Positions 48,636-59,600 of a stretch of DNA of 64,000 bases are shown in pieces. A program made the position numbers and the translations under genes. Source of the DNA: Typhlomys cinereus (Eukaryota; Chordata; Mammalia; Rodentia; Platacanthomyidae); the NCBI GenBank assembly GCA_023101885.1, contig JALPQD010000143.1, positions 4,558,014-4,622,013 on the forward strand, read 5' to 3'. The notes beneath the pieces are model-generated. The model saw only the letters and a list, made by a program, of their open reading frames with translations. It was not told where the DNA came from and ran no database searches. Each line of letters begins with the position of its first letter. The stretch's first letter is position 1.

Positions 48636-49309
48636 AAGACTCTGCCTCATAACCAGAAGGTCCTGAGTTCAGATCCCAGGTCCCATATGAAAACGTGGCA
48701 GCTGCCTGAACTTCTAGCCCTGGTGGGCAAAGTATGGGAAATCCCAGAGCAAAGAAAGAAGAAAATAAAAGCAGGCTAGTTCCTGAAGTTACTCTTTGGG
48801 CCTCTACAAGGACATACAGTGCTATCTGGAATAGATAGACAGACAGACAGATACTTAAAATAAAAAAGACAGGACTGCCTTAATGTTCCATTCGGGGAGA
48901 TAACTGAGTGTTCCCATGTAATGAATGACAAGACATGAAGCAGTCCATACAGGGCATTGTTTCCACAGGAAACTAGCTCACACCAAGAGCTGGCAAGCTC
49001 TGTAGATCATCTCCAAAGCTGGAAATGAGCTTAGAAAAAAAAAAAAAAAAAAAAACTCTCTCTCCTTTGTCTCATTAAATTTCACATTGGAAGCAACCAC
49101 CCCATGATCACCATGACTCCACAGAACAGGTTCGTTTTTATATGAGATTTCATGAGTCATGTCTCATTTCCATAATGCAGGAAGTGTGGCAGATCTCTTG
49201 AGTGACACGTGTCAAGAGGTTACGAACACAGGTTTACAGCACACAGCAGAACACACTGGCCTGGGAGGGACTCATCTTGGTTCTCGCAGCAACGCCAGGA
49301 TAGACAGAA

Positions 49310-49587
49310 GAGTCCAGAGGGTGGGGACATGGCTGAGTGGTTAAAGCCTGTGTCTTGAAAGGAGAAGGACTGGGTTCAGGGGCTGGAGAGGTGGCTCAGG
49401 GGTTAAGCCTCTGCCTTGCAGGCAGAAGGTCCTGAGTTCGGATCCTGGACCCCATGCATAGATGCCGGGCGGAAGCAGGGGCGGCCTGCATTTCTGGTCC
49501 TGGTAGGGCGGAGCCTGTGAATCCTGGGGCAGAGTAAACAAGGAAGAGGTGGAGGCGTCCATAGTGGTTCCAGAATTCTCCAGTGAT

Positions 49588-49623
<36 letters not shown>

Positions 49624-49930
49624 TGAAAAAAAAAGGATTAGGTTCAGATCCCCAGATCCCATGCAAAACCACTGGGCAGATGTGGCAGTCCCTGTAATTC
49701 CAACCCTGGAAGGTGGAGCCTGGGTATGCCCAGACCAAGTTGGCTAGCCAGACTGGCCCTAATGGCATGCTCTGGGTTTAACTGGAGACTCTGGCTCACA
49801 ACAAGGTGGAAGAGTGATTAAAGATGATTCCTGGTATCACTTTTGACCCTCTGCAGATATATACACTCAAGTACACTTGTATATATGCACGTACACATAT
49901 ACATATATGAAAACCACACACACACACAAA
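49310..49930 (+). mobile_element. Long-form older SINE split by young SINE
   Basis: Host halves at 49310-49379 and 49633-49930. The second half has the long-form segment GGCTAGCCAGACTGGCCCTA ... AGGTGGAAGAGTGATTAAAG, absent from short and young forms. Confidence 0.85.
49380..49632 (+). mobile_element. Young tRNA-headed (CA)n SINE, copy 2, nested
   Basis: Same family as 45238-45542, with a pure (AC)n run and AATTGAAAAAAAA tail. It interrupts an older SINE. The TSD is AAGGACTGGGTTCAG at 49365-49379 against AAGGATTAGGTTCAG at 49633-49647 (two differences). Confidence 0.93.
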
Positions 49931-50639
49931 TACACACATAAATGAAAGGGAAACAAGTATCCATGAAAACCATCACTATAGTGACACCCATGGGAGAGGC
50001 ATCAAGTTGTCTTAGAGTTTGAGAGTCTGTCTCCATCACGGCCTTGCTACAAGCTTGCCTAATCTCATACAAAAAGGTAACTGTCCAGTAAATGACCTTT
50101 CTCCTAAAGACATTGATTAAAAGCAAATCATCTGCCTTCCTTTTAGCTAAGATACTAAGCATTCATTACTTCATTCACTCAAAAATCATTTCAGGACAGC
50201 ATCCAAACAGTTTTTATAGGACTATAAAAGGATGAAGCAGTCCTTCAATGTTTTCCCACTGAAAGTCTAACCCTATTTCGAAATGTGTGGTCAAAATGCC
50301 ATTTTAAACCTGGGCATCTCTGTGACATGTGGTTCGCTCTCTGACCTGCTGTTGTATAAACGGCATGGCTTTAGGGGCCACACTTCTCCAGCCACGGCCC
50401 CTCTGAAGATTTGGCGATGTACTACATAATATTCTGGAATATACCAAGATTATTTTTGCCAATACTAATATCATTTGATAGCAAAACCAGAGCCGACTCA
50501 TGATCTTCCAAATGTGTGGTTAATAAGAATTGCACACATCACCGAATTTTAACCCGACCCTAAGGTTCACTGTGGTTACCAGTCTAAGCATTTTTTTTTC
50601 TCTAGGCCACTGTCCCCACTTAAAACCTTCATCTTAGAG

Positions 50640-50955
50640 TGGCTGCAGTCACTACACTTCTCCCTACTCTTTCTTCCAGGCCTCTGGAAGGGTCTGAGGC
50701 CTTCCCACTGCCAGGGAGGAAACAGGAAACAGACAGCAAAATGCCAACTGTTCTTTCCACACACTGGGAACTGTCATCCAAAGGAAAGTTAGGCTTCCAT
50801 GCTGAGAGAGACTTTCTCCCTTGCCAGTCCGCCAAAGTACTGACCCAACTGTCTTTCTTTTTCATCTGCTCAGGGATTAATCCCACTGACACCACTATGG
50901 GCCAGGGCTTCCCGCGTGAATTATACAATCTCCCACAGGATGACTCGGCGTTTGC
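50640..50955 (-). mobile_element. ERVL-like LTR family X, decayed copy
   Basis: Only AGGGATTAATCCCACTGACA ... GGGCCAGGGCTTCCCGCG ... ACAATCTCCCACAGGATG aligns well with copy 2; the first half is uncertain. Confidence 0.4.
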
Positions 50956-51765
50956 CTCACCTAAATAATTCTTTTAGACATGTTCAAAGACTCAGTCTTC
51001 AGTGGTCCCATTTGAAATTCACTGACACAGAAACCAAAGTGAAACACTAACAGAAAGAACTAAGTTGAAACTCAGAGCAAAAAGGAAAAAAAAATTTGGG
51101 GGGGGGCAGCTGATGAAGGAAGGATTTACAAGGTTTCACCAGGATCGTCCAAAGTCCAAGAGAGTAAGACCCACCTTAACAGCCAGTTAAGGTCACCATA
51201 AACAACTTTTTACAATGGTGCTTTGTTTTGGTAGCAACTGCTACTTTTAAATAATAAATGCTACCCATAGATATAGCTTCATCCTTTAATTTCCACTGTT
51301 GCAGGTGATATGGAAAATGTCCCAAGAGAAAGAAACCCTAGCAGAAGCCCCATCTAGCACTGTGTGAGTTATTTGTTGTTTTAGATTGAGGAGACTTTTT
51401 TAAAAAAAATAGTATGCAAATCCTAAGTGGAGGTGAACATCCATCGTCAAGTGATTTTAAGTGGGGTTCCAGTGCTTAATATAATCACGGGTTCTCAAGA
51501 GTCAAAAGACCGTGTTGTTTTGTGCAGAAATATCTCACGCACATGGGAACAAGTCTCAACAATTACCTGCTTCCCCGCCCAGTGAATTACCATGGGAGCT
51601 TCCTCTGTGGGAAACCCTGAGAAACTGTGTGTCTGTTAAGGGCAAAAGTCACTACTTATTTGTAGGAACTTCGCATCGATAGCCCTGCCCTTGGGACTGA
51701 TAATATAGTTAACCTATTGAGGGATGAACCACATGCCTGTTGGCCAGAAACAACCCCTGTCCCCC

Positions 51766-51975
51766 ATGGGCTAGAGAGATGGCCTCGAAAGCACTTCCAG
51801 CCCTGGAAGGCAGAACCTGGGAAACCCCAGAGCAAAGCAATAAGGAGGTAGAGCCACCAGGATGGTTCCTGAAGTCATCCTTGGGCCTCCACAGGGACAC
51901 AGTGTCCTGTTCTACACCTTTCCATATATGCACACTCGTATCTATACATGAAGGAAGGAAGGAAGGAAGGAAGAT
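51766..51975 (+). mobile_element. Older-form SINE with deleted head segment
   Basis: GGGCTAGAGAGATGGC runs directly into body sequence (CTTCCAGCCCTGGAAGGCAG), so roughly 70 bases including box B are missing. It ends in (GAAG)n. Confidence 0.8.
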
Positions 51976-52049
51976 CGTTTCTTCATGATTTCCACTACAA
52001 ATTTCCCATAACAATAATCAACACTGGCGTCCTTCTGGTGTGCATTTGT

Positions 52050-52620
52050 CAGCCTTCTACTGATTCAGCGAACTTTTAGGAAGCAAAGAAATAATTGCAA
52101 TTTTATTCCCGTTTACGTACCCATGAAAATAAAAATGTTTCACCCTCATAAAATCTTGAATATACATTCTTCTAGCAGTATCACTCATATCAGTCAAAAA
52201 GTGGGGGCAACTCACAGTCTGTAATTGATGGGTGAAGAAAGAGATAAAACCACGCAATGAGGTATTATCCAGTAATAAAAAAGGGATGAAGCCCTGGCAG
52301 ATGCTGGGACACAGATGCTCCTTGAAATCAGGTTGAGTGAAAGAAGCCACACAAGAAAGGCGACATGTTGTAGATGACGCCATTTACACCCAGTGAATAT
52401 GAAACTCGCAGAAGTTAAGTTAGTGTTTGTCAGAAATTAGGAGAATTGGGGTGACGGTACGGCAGGAGAATTGGGGTGACGGTACGGCGACAGGATTTCT
52501 CTTGCAGTGGAACAGGGTTCTGAAATTAAGTAGTGATAATGGCCGGACATCTCTGTGACCCCACAGAACAAATGAACTGCATGACTTAAAAAGAGAGTCG
52601 TATTGAAATTCTATTTCAAT
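52050..52620 (+). mobile_element. Ancient L1 ORF2/3' end relic
   Basis: Landmarks of the L1 ORF2 terminus: AATGAGGTATTATCCAGTAA, GGTTGAGTGAAAGAAGCCAC, then GATGACGCCATTTACACCC. It carries a 25-bp tandem duplication at 52439-52488. Confidence 0.65.
52439..52488 (+). repeat. Perfect 25-bp tandem duplication
   Basis: AGGAGAATTGGGGTGACGGT + ACGGC occurs twice, head to tail, with no mismatch, inside old L1 sequence. Confidence 0.95.
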
Positions 52621-52969
52621 AAATCTGTTCTTTATGAATTCCTTGAACTAGCCACTCGGAAATTTGCATATCATATCCAGAGTCAAGTAATACAGCCCAC
52701 GGGCCGATCCCAACCTACATGCAGACTTTTGTTTGGCAGGATGTTGACATTGGGAAATAGCAAGCAGGGCGCGGGCTGCTAGCTTGTCTTTCAAACAGGA
52801 AACCCTGTGGCCCGGCTGGTTAGCATGACCTCAGAGACACAGCTTCTGCCCCTGACAGGTGAGGGCTTGGTGGGGAGTGATCTCAGGGGAGAGACCATCC
52901 GCTCATCCACACGTACTAGCCTGGCCAGGGCACATCACCTGGTAATGCCAGTTGGACACAAATCTCTCC

Positions 52970-53116
52970 CTGGAACCTGGAGCTAGCTCAGTGGTACAGC
53001 TCCTATGCCTACTGCAACACAGAGACCTGAGTTCAATTCCCGGAGCCCACCATGGGGGGCTGAACCAGTCCTCTCACTTTACATATGGCGGAAAGAGAAC
53101 GCAGACTTACAAAAGT

Positions 53117-53166
<50 letters not shown>

Positions 53167-53200
53167 TTCTTTTTCTCTCTCCCTCTCTCTCCAATTAATT
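52970..53200 (+). mobile_element. ID/B2-like SINE relic with (TC)n tail
   Basis: GAGCTAGCTCAGTGGTACAG box A region, GAGTTCAATTCCCGGAGCCC box B region, then TC repeat at 53122-53195. Confidence 0.6.
53120..53197. repeat. (TC)n microsatellite
   Basis: About 21 perfect TC units, then imperfect CCTTTC variants. Confidence 0.96.
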
Positions 53201-53929
53201 TTTTTTAAAAAAAGGACTCACAGAGGTAGGGAAACTGGGATGAATACTCAATACGCTTGTAAAAGTAGAAAAAAAGGGACTCACTGATCAACTCCACACC
53301 TGTGGAGCTTGTAAAAATAACAATACAGGTTCCAGGTCTGAGTGATCCTGACTAAAAAACCCAAGATGAATCAAAAGTCGTCCTCTCCAAGGTCCCCTTG
53401 CTCGCTCCCTGAGAACGGACTCTGATGAACACTGGCTGGGAAGGACTTTAGCCCCACCCCAAAGCTCTGATTCTACCTGGGGACTTGATTTCTTATTATC
53501 AAATGAATTTGTATTATAAACTCTCATTTGTCCACAAATGTTCCTCCTTGGAAGTTTTAAGAAACCAAGGATGAAATCAGTTTTTGTTTTCTGCCTCCAC
53601 CTACTGTTATAATCCTAGCACTGCAGAAGTCAAGAATTTGGCCTTGGAACTTTACAGCCTCCCTTAGCCCCAAACCCCCCAACCATGCAGTAAACCCGTT
53701 TTTTAAATTACTAGATCCAAGTACATTTACACACACACATCCCCCCACAAAGTTGCATGTTGCATGTGATGAAAAGGGAAAATGTTTTTATATAGTGTCT
53801 TCAGTCTATAGTATCATTCAGTCTGCAAGAGTCTCTGTTGTGTTCCTACAAAACTCATCTTGGAACACTGAAGTAGGTTTCGGGAGAGATTTTCGCATAT
53901 TAAAACAACAGGTAAGAAGAAAGCACCTA

Positions 53930-54085
53930 CTCACAAACAGGCAACTGAGTTTAATTCCCAGAAACCCACATGTTAAAAAAGAACTGACCTCTAAAAATTG
54001 TCCTCTGACCTCTATCCTTATGCCATAATGTTCTCTCTCTTTCTCTCTCCTGATCTTTCTCTCTCTCTCTCTCTCTCTCATATAT
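53930..54085 (+). mobile_element. B2/B3-like SINE fragment
   Basis: GAGTTTAATTCCCAGAAACC, AAAAATTGTCCTCTGACCTC and a (CT)n tail. Confidence 0.6.
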
Positions 54086-54339
54086 TTTTCCTTAGTTAAG
54101 ACCACTAAGATTCTTCTAAAACCTCTCACTGACTTCTCTTATTGCAAAGACACCAGAACATCCTCTGGGTTTCCTGGGGCTTATGAGCAGATGGCGAAGC
54201 CCGGATTCTGCTCCCTACACCAAGAACCCCATGGAATCACCAGGAAAGACCATCACTCCCAACCAGTGAAGATCCAACCCTGACTGTTCGAACAAACAGA
54301 GCAGAATCCATGTTGCCATTAAATTCACAACCAAATGGC

Positions 54340-54720
54340 TTAAGGGCACAAGGTGTCTTACTTCTTCTGGCTTATGTTGTCCGATTGCAGTTCCTCGTCC
54401 AGCTGCAGGAAAGTACAAACCATCACAACTTGGCTACTCCAAATCTACAAGATGGCCGAGAGGGACAATCCCCACTTGCCGGACACCGTGTCTGGCCAAG
54501 TGTACAAAAAAAAAAAAAAAAAAAAAAGCCAACTTCCTCAACTAACTCCCTCCATCTTACTCACTTGCTGGGGACCAGTCCCTCCCCCCGTGGGCCGGGC
54601 CCTCCCCATCATTTAGACCATCTCCTGCAGGCTTGCTTTAACTCAACTATTGGTTTCTCACAGCTGTGCCCAGGGCTGAGGGCCTCCAGTGGCCAAGTTG
54701 ACACCATTCTCTAAGGATGA
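54340..54720 (-). mobile_element. ERVL-like LTR family X, copy 3
   Basis: Complement with an inserted 23-base A-run: GTGTCTGGCCAAGTGTACAA, CATTTAGACCATCTCCTGCA, GGCCAAGTTGACACCA. Confidence 0.62.
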
Positions 54721-56313
54721 CAACCCATTTCCGGGAGCAGCCCATGTGACTCACAGTGGGAGGCAGGTGAGCTGGCTGAATCTAGAAAGGAATCACCTCG
54801 GAACTGAAAGCCTGAGCTGTCGGTCACCTCTCCCTCCCCCTCCCCCACAGCCCTGAGAACACTTTACTCTCGGGGTGAAGCACGAACTGGCAGTCCTTCC
54901 CCATCTTGCTCACAAAACCACTGCTCAAACCTTCCACCCAAGTCCACTGGGCTAGACACTGTGACCTTCCCACCTCCTTTCAGGCGTTCACCCCTCAAGT
55001 CCCACATATGAACCCCTGATTTTACCTAGACACAGTCTGATGCTCTGAGTTCTTTCACGCCTCCATTTCAGCAATTTCAAATGACATCTCTCCGGATCCC
55101 AGCTGCTTTAGAGTCAGTCCTTCCCCCTCCACAACTGTGACATGGCCTTTCTAAGTCACCCAAGACTGAAACTTCACTGAGACAAGGAGACCACCTTCTC
55201 CCACGGTATAACATGCATGTAGGTTTTTGATCTGAGTTTATTAAAAACAAAAAAAAAAAAAAAAAAGAAGAAGAAATCAGGGAGAACAGGAGAGAAAAAA
55301 AATCTTAGTTCTCTTTATAGGCAGACACCGTTAAAGAGACAGAAATATCAGAATTCAAGGCATCGGGCTTTGATTTAGGGTCCAGGCTTACAGAGTAAGA
55401 TTCAAAAAAAGGATTCTGGCCGCAGCGGGGAAGGGGAAAGACGAGTGTTAACAGGACAGGGCAGGAGGCTCGGCCTGAGTTACAGAAGCATCAGCCCATG
55501 CCACTCCACCGGTTCAGAGCGGGGGTCCCAGATCAGACACATGGTGCCCACCCAAGAGCTTCCAGCAGGAAGACAAAAAGACCTAACCCACCCCTCGAGG
55601 GAGAATGAAAAGACCCAACACGGACATTCACGGAGGCTCCTGTGCCCCTTGGAGAGTAGCGACAGCTACTCTGTGTTCCAGCACAGAGACTGGAGGGACC
55701 AGAGAGCAGACGGAGCCGAGTGTCTGAGCCACATAAAATAATCATCACCTCGGGCCTAGAGTAGAGCCAGATGGCAGCCACCAACCAGGAGGACCTGCCA
55801 GGTGATATGAAATTTTGATGAATTCCTGAATGGCTACATGATGAAAGTACATCTACTAGAAAGTACCTAAAAATAGAGCAGATGTCAGGACTGCACGGAA
55901 CGACTTCAGATGGCATCCAGGACTTCCTCATTCGTATTTATAAAACCCAGACTTTAATAAACCAAACTCGACATGATGTTTAGCCAGTGCCTTCACCGAT
56001 GGGGACGATGACAGTGTATATCGCAAGTGCTAATATAGTGCTTTTGAACCTGAAGTTGGTACTTCAGGACATTATATTGGTTATAGCATCAAGAAAGGGC
56101 CAGATAATACCACTCTCTATGCACCTGACCCAATATTAGCACTGCAATCATTATTAAGTGAGGACCACACCGGCCACTTCCTGGCATCCCAAAGAGAAAC
56201 ACGGCAGAGCTTCTGAATGATATACTGTTAATCATCAAAATATCAACTCATTCACACAAGAATACATTCAGCGTTACCAACGCCTGCTTACACAATCCAA
56301 AGGCAGCTGTGTC

Positions 56314-57035
56314 TGTCATGGTTTAAATGTGAAGGGTTCCCACTGGCTCGTGAGTTTGCATCTTGGTCCCCAGCTGGCGACACTGTTTGGGAAGGCTGTG
56401 GAAACTTTAGGAGGTGGAGCCTTGCTGCAAGAAGGGCCTCTCTGGAAGCAGAGTTGATCTTAAGGTTTGATAAAGGGGGGGCGAGCACTTCCTGCTCTCT
56501 CACATTCTTGTTCTGATCCCCGAGTGTAGCTGCAACGCGACAGCCTCCTGCTTTTGCAGCCCTACCTCCCTACGACAACACAGGTTCCTATCACAGTGGA
56601 CTGTATCACCTCTGGAACCATAATCACAATAATAAGCCCTTTCTCTCTTATCTTTTTTTTTTAATTTTTTTATTATTTATTCAACTGTGCACATGTGCGT
56701 GTGTGTGCGTGTGTGTGTGTGTCTGTGTGTGTGTGTCTGTATGTGTGTGTAGAACCACGGACAAATTCGCGAACCACCATGGATGCCTCCACCTCCTTCT
56801 GCCCCGGGATTCACAGGCTCCGCCCTACCAGGACCAGAAGCGCAGGCCGCCCCCGCTTCCACCTGGCGTCTATACGTGGGATCTGGGATCCGAACTCAGG
56901 ACCTTCCGCCTGCAAGGCGGAGGCTTAACCCCTGAGCCACCTCTCCAGCCCCCCCTTTCTCTCTTAAATCGCTTGGTCAGCCTAGGTCCTCAATGCAACC
57001 GAAGAGTCACTTGGAACCCATCACTGTAATGAAAT
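56314..57035 (+). mobile_element. MaLR-like LTR split by young SINE
   Basis: TGTCATGGTTTAAATGTGAA start, CTGTTTGGGAAGGCTGTGGA, GGACTGTATCACCTCTGGAA, then the SINE at 56651-56952, then AATCGCTTGGTCAGCCTAGG. Host parts are 56314-56650 and 56967-57035. Confidence 0.78.
56651..56952 (-). mobile_element. Young tRNA-headed (CA)n SINE, copy 5, inside an LTR
   Basis: Same family. The tail complement TTATTTATTCAACTGTGCAC and a (TG)n run precede the body; it ends CTGAGCCACCTCTCCAGCC. Perfect 14-bp TSD CCCTTTCTCTCTTA at 56637-56650 and 56953-56966. It splits a MaLR-like LTR. Confidence 0.94.
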
Positions 57036-57169
57036 GCCCGAGATAATTAACTTACAAAGAAGAAAGGCTTACAAGGTTGGAGGTTGCAGTCCATTCATCA
57101 TCAGCCCAACCCACTCCTTTGGCCTCTGGCAAGGCAGCACCGCATGACGGGTCTGTGTGATGGAGCAAA

Positions 57170-57515
57170 ACTGCGCCCTTCAAAACACAGCGAGGTGGCC
57201 CAGCGGATAAACACTCGTTATACAAGCATCAGGACCTGAGTAATCGCCAGAACCCATGTAAAGCCAGCAGCAGTCACACATCTGTAAGTGTTTGGACTCC
57301 TAAGGCCAGATGGGAGGTAGAGGCAGGACAATCCCCAGAAGTTCCTGGGCCCATTAGCATAGACGCTGCCTCAGACTAGGCAAAGGGCCAGAATGAGTAC
57401 CTAAGATTGTCCGCTGACCTTCACACATGCGCTGTGTGATACACATGGCCGCAGTCAGGCACACACGCATGCCTACACATACAAATACATACAAACACAG
57501 CATCATACACATACA
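57170..57515 (+). mobile_element. Old tRNA-derived composite SINE
   Basis: AGCGAGGTGGCCCAGCGGAT head, a B1-like middle (GGGAGGTAGAGGCAGGACAA), GATTGTCCGCTGACCTTCAC end, and a degenerate ACAC tail. Confidence 0.65.
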
Positions 57516-57667
57516 CACAAAGAAGGGCTAAAATGTGAAGAGACCAGGATCCCACAACCCCAACAGCAGCATGCCCCCCCATGCTCTTCCAGTGGACCCG
57601 CCTCTCGACAGCACCCTCCTAGGGACCGAGCCTGTAATACCCATGCTTTTCCATCATCCAACAGCAA

Positions 57668-57905
57668 ATTAGAAATGGCTCAGGAGTTAAGACTCTGCCT
57701 TGTAAGCAGAAGGTTCTGAGTTCTGATCCTAGGTCCCACATAAAATCACCAGGAGGAAACTGAGGGGGCTGCACTTCTGGCCCTGGTGGGTAGAGCCTGG
57801 GAAATCCCAAAGTGAAGCACAAGAAAGTAAAAACAAACCAGGATGAGTCATGAAGTCACCCTTGGTCTTCCACAGGGACACATAGTGTCCTCTGATACAT
57901 GCGCA

Positions 57906-57965
<60 letters not shown>
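57668..57965 (+). mobile_element. Older-form tRNA-headed SINE
   Basis: Head missing its first bases (GAAATGGCTCAGGAGTTAAG), body GGGAAATCCCAAAGTGAAGC, and a (TC)n then (AC)n compound tail. Confidence 0.85.
57906..57963. repeat. (TC)n-(AC)n compound repeat
   Basis: About 14 TC units and then about 13 AC units. Confidence 0.96.
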
Positions 57966-57967
<2 letters not shown>

Positions 57968-58009
57968 AATATGTTAAAAAGTTTTTAAAAATTTTAAAAG
58001 AACGAATTT

Positions 58010-58112
58010 AAGCTAAGCAGGGCAGAATACCCTACATACCCAGGAATCCCTATAACCCAGGAGTGAGTCAGAGGGAAAAGGATCGTCAAGCAGCCCAGGC
58101 TACCTGTCTCAA
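58010..58112 (+). mobile_element. B1 SINE relic
   Basis: CAAGCAGCCCAGGCTACCTG and TCTCAAAAAAAAA at the end; the first part is decayed. Confidence 0.5.
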
Positions 58113-58134
58113 AAAAAAATCAAAAATACAAATA

Positions 58135-58202
58135 GCAGAGCACTTGCTCACACTGTCAAAAGTGGTACCCTCTGCACTCAGATCCAGGCCCAGCACTAAG
58201 CA
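58135..58202 (+). mobile_element. ID-like SINE relic
   Basis: GCAGAGCACTTGCTCACACT and CACTCAGATCCAGGCCCAGC resemble the ID core after a B1 relic. Confidence 0.4.
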
Positions 58203-58377
58203 TGTTTTTCCTTTCCTTTTCCTTGTCAGTGACCAACCAGAAGCCTAAGCATGCTTTCCCCACGTGTTCAGGGATTTCTCGCTGCTTCTCTAAAGCCTCC
58301 ACTTTCTGCAGACGCTTGCTGACTTCCATTGTGGAGCATGCCCACGTTCTCAGAGCTTAACTCAAACAGCACAGCTT

Positions 58378-58397
58378 TCTCTTCTCTCTCTCTCTTT

Positions 58398-58467
<70 letters not shown>
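58378..58467. repeat. (TC)n microsatellite
   Basis: About 90 bp of almost pure TC with two TTC breaks near the start. Confidence 0.97.
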
Positions 58468-58629
58468 GTAGCTGTCGGGCTTTCCGGCTTATCTACTATT
58501 AGGTCTGCTGGGGAAAGGAATGGAGCGTGACTCAACGACCACGTGTGAGGTCAATGGAGGTCCATTATGGAGAGAAGCTACTGCAAGAGGAGACACTTAA
58601 GCAAAAGGAATTTTCCTAGAGACGCAAGT

Positions 58630-59216
58630 TGATGTCCAAGTAAGGCAGCTTTAGTGAGGCCGTGCTGGGGCAGTCTCTGAAGGTCTTGAAAGGTCATCAC
58701 CCCACACCCCGCTGCTGGATGACCCTGAAGGAACACACCCTTCCCAACTTCTCCCAACCCTTGGCTTATGAAAGGCTATGGAGATTAGTTCTCTTTTACA
58801 GAAACAGCCCCACCTCAAATTGGACTCAAGATCAACTGGGCTGGGCCCCAATGTGAGCTAACCAATGAGGAAAAGCTATTCCTCACCCCCCCCCCCCCGG
58901 GCGTGCCTAAGTATATAAATAAATAGTCCAGACCCTGGCAGCCATCTTTGTCCTCTGCCCCTCGTGACACTCCACATGTGGAATCCCTAAGTCCCTTTCC
59001 AGCTCCTCGCCCCTCATGGATTCCATGCCTGGAGTCCAAGAGTCCTCCAAGGTGCCTGCCCCTCATGGCACTCCATATCTGGAGTCTGTGAGTTCATTTT
59101 TTTCTCTCCTCTAATAAACTCTACCTTAATCCTCTACACGTGTTCTGGTTTCAGTCCTCGACTCCAAACACAAGAACCCAGATACATACAGACTGCTAGG
59201 AAAGTCACCCTGAAAC
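58630..59216 (+). mobile_element. ERV1-like solo LTR
   Basis: Same family as 59873-60523: AACCAATGAGGAAAAGCTAT, TATATAAATAAA at 58913-58924, CTAATAAACTCTACCTTAAT and GTGTTCTGGTTTCAGTCCTC. It ends near CTGAAACA. No clear TSD found, so edges are approximate. Confidence 0.82.
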
Positions 59217-59337
59217 ACTACTGTATGAAACTTAAGGCAAAAGGCCTAGGTAGGGACTTGGGCCCTTGTCCTCCAGGCTAAAAGTCTCGTGCTCTGCCAA
59301 CTGAACTATCCAGGGGCTCTTTCAAATACTTTTATAG

Positions 59338-59531
59338 GGCTTGGGTGATGATGGCTCAGGGGGTTAAAGTCTTTGCCTCGCAAGCAAAAGGGCCTGAGTT
59401 CAGATCCCCAGATTCCACCTGGCAGAAATGGCGGAAGGCTGCAATTCCAGTCCTGGAGGGTGGAGCCTGGGAAACCCAGAGCAAAGAAATAAAGTGATGA
59501 GGTAGAGCAATCCAGGATAGGACCCATGGGA

Positions 59532-59569
<38 letters not shown>

Positions 59570-59600
59570 CGCGCGCGCACACACACACACAACCTTTTAT
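59338..59600 (+). mobile_element. Older-form tRNA-headed SINE
   Basis: GGCTTGGGTGATGATGGCTC head, GAGTTCAGATCC box B, and a (CA)n tail interrupted by GGCGCGCGCG near 59569. Confidence 0.85.

Larger units (their letters stand above)
47034..48863 (+). mobile_element. Older (CA-family) SINE split by L1
   Basis: The SINE occupies 47034-47072 and 48649-48863; the L1 at 47073-48635 sits in its tRNA-like head. The outer TSD AAAAGACAGGACTGC is perfect at 47019-47033 and 48864-48878. The body has the older-form motif GGGAAATCCCAGAGCAAAG and a GATAGACAGACAGA tail. Confidence 0.93.

Noticed and set aside
58590..59260. CACTTAAGCAAAAGG and ACTTAAGGCAAAAGG flanking the 58.6-kb LTR as a long TSD
   Set aside because: The similarity is imperfect and lies tens of bases from the LTR edges, so chance or older duplication is likelier.
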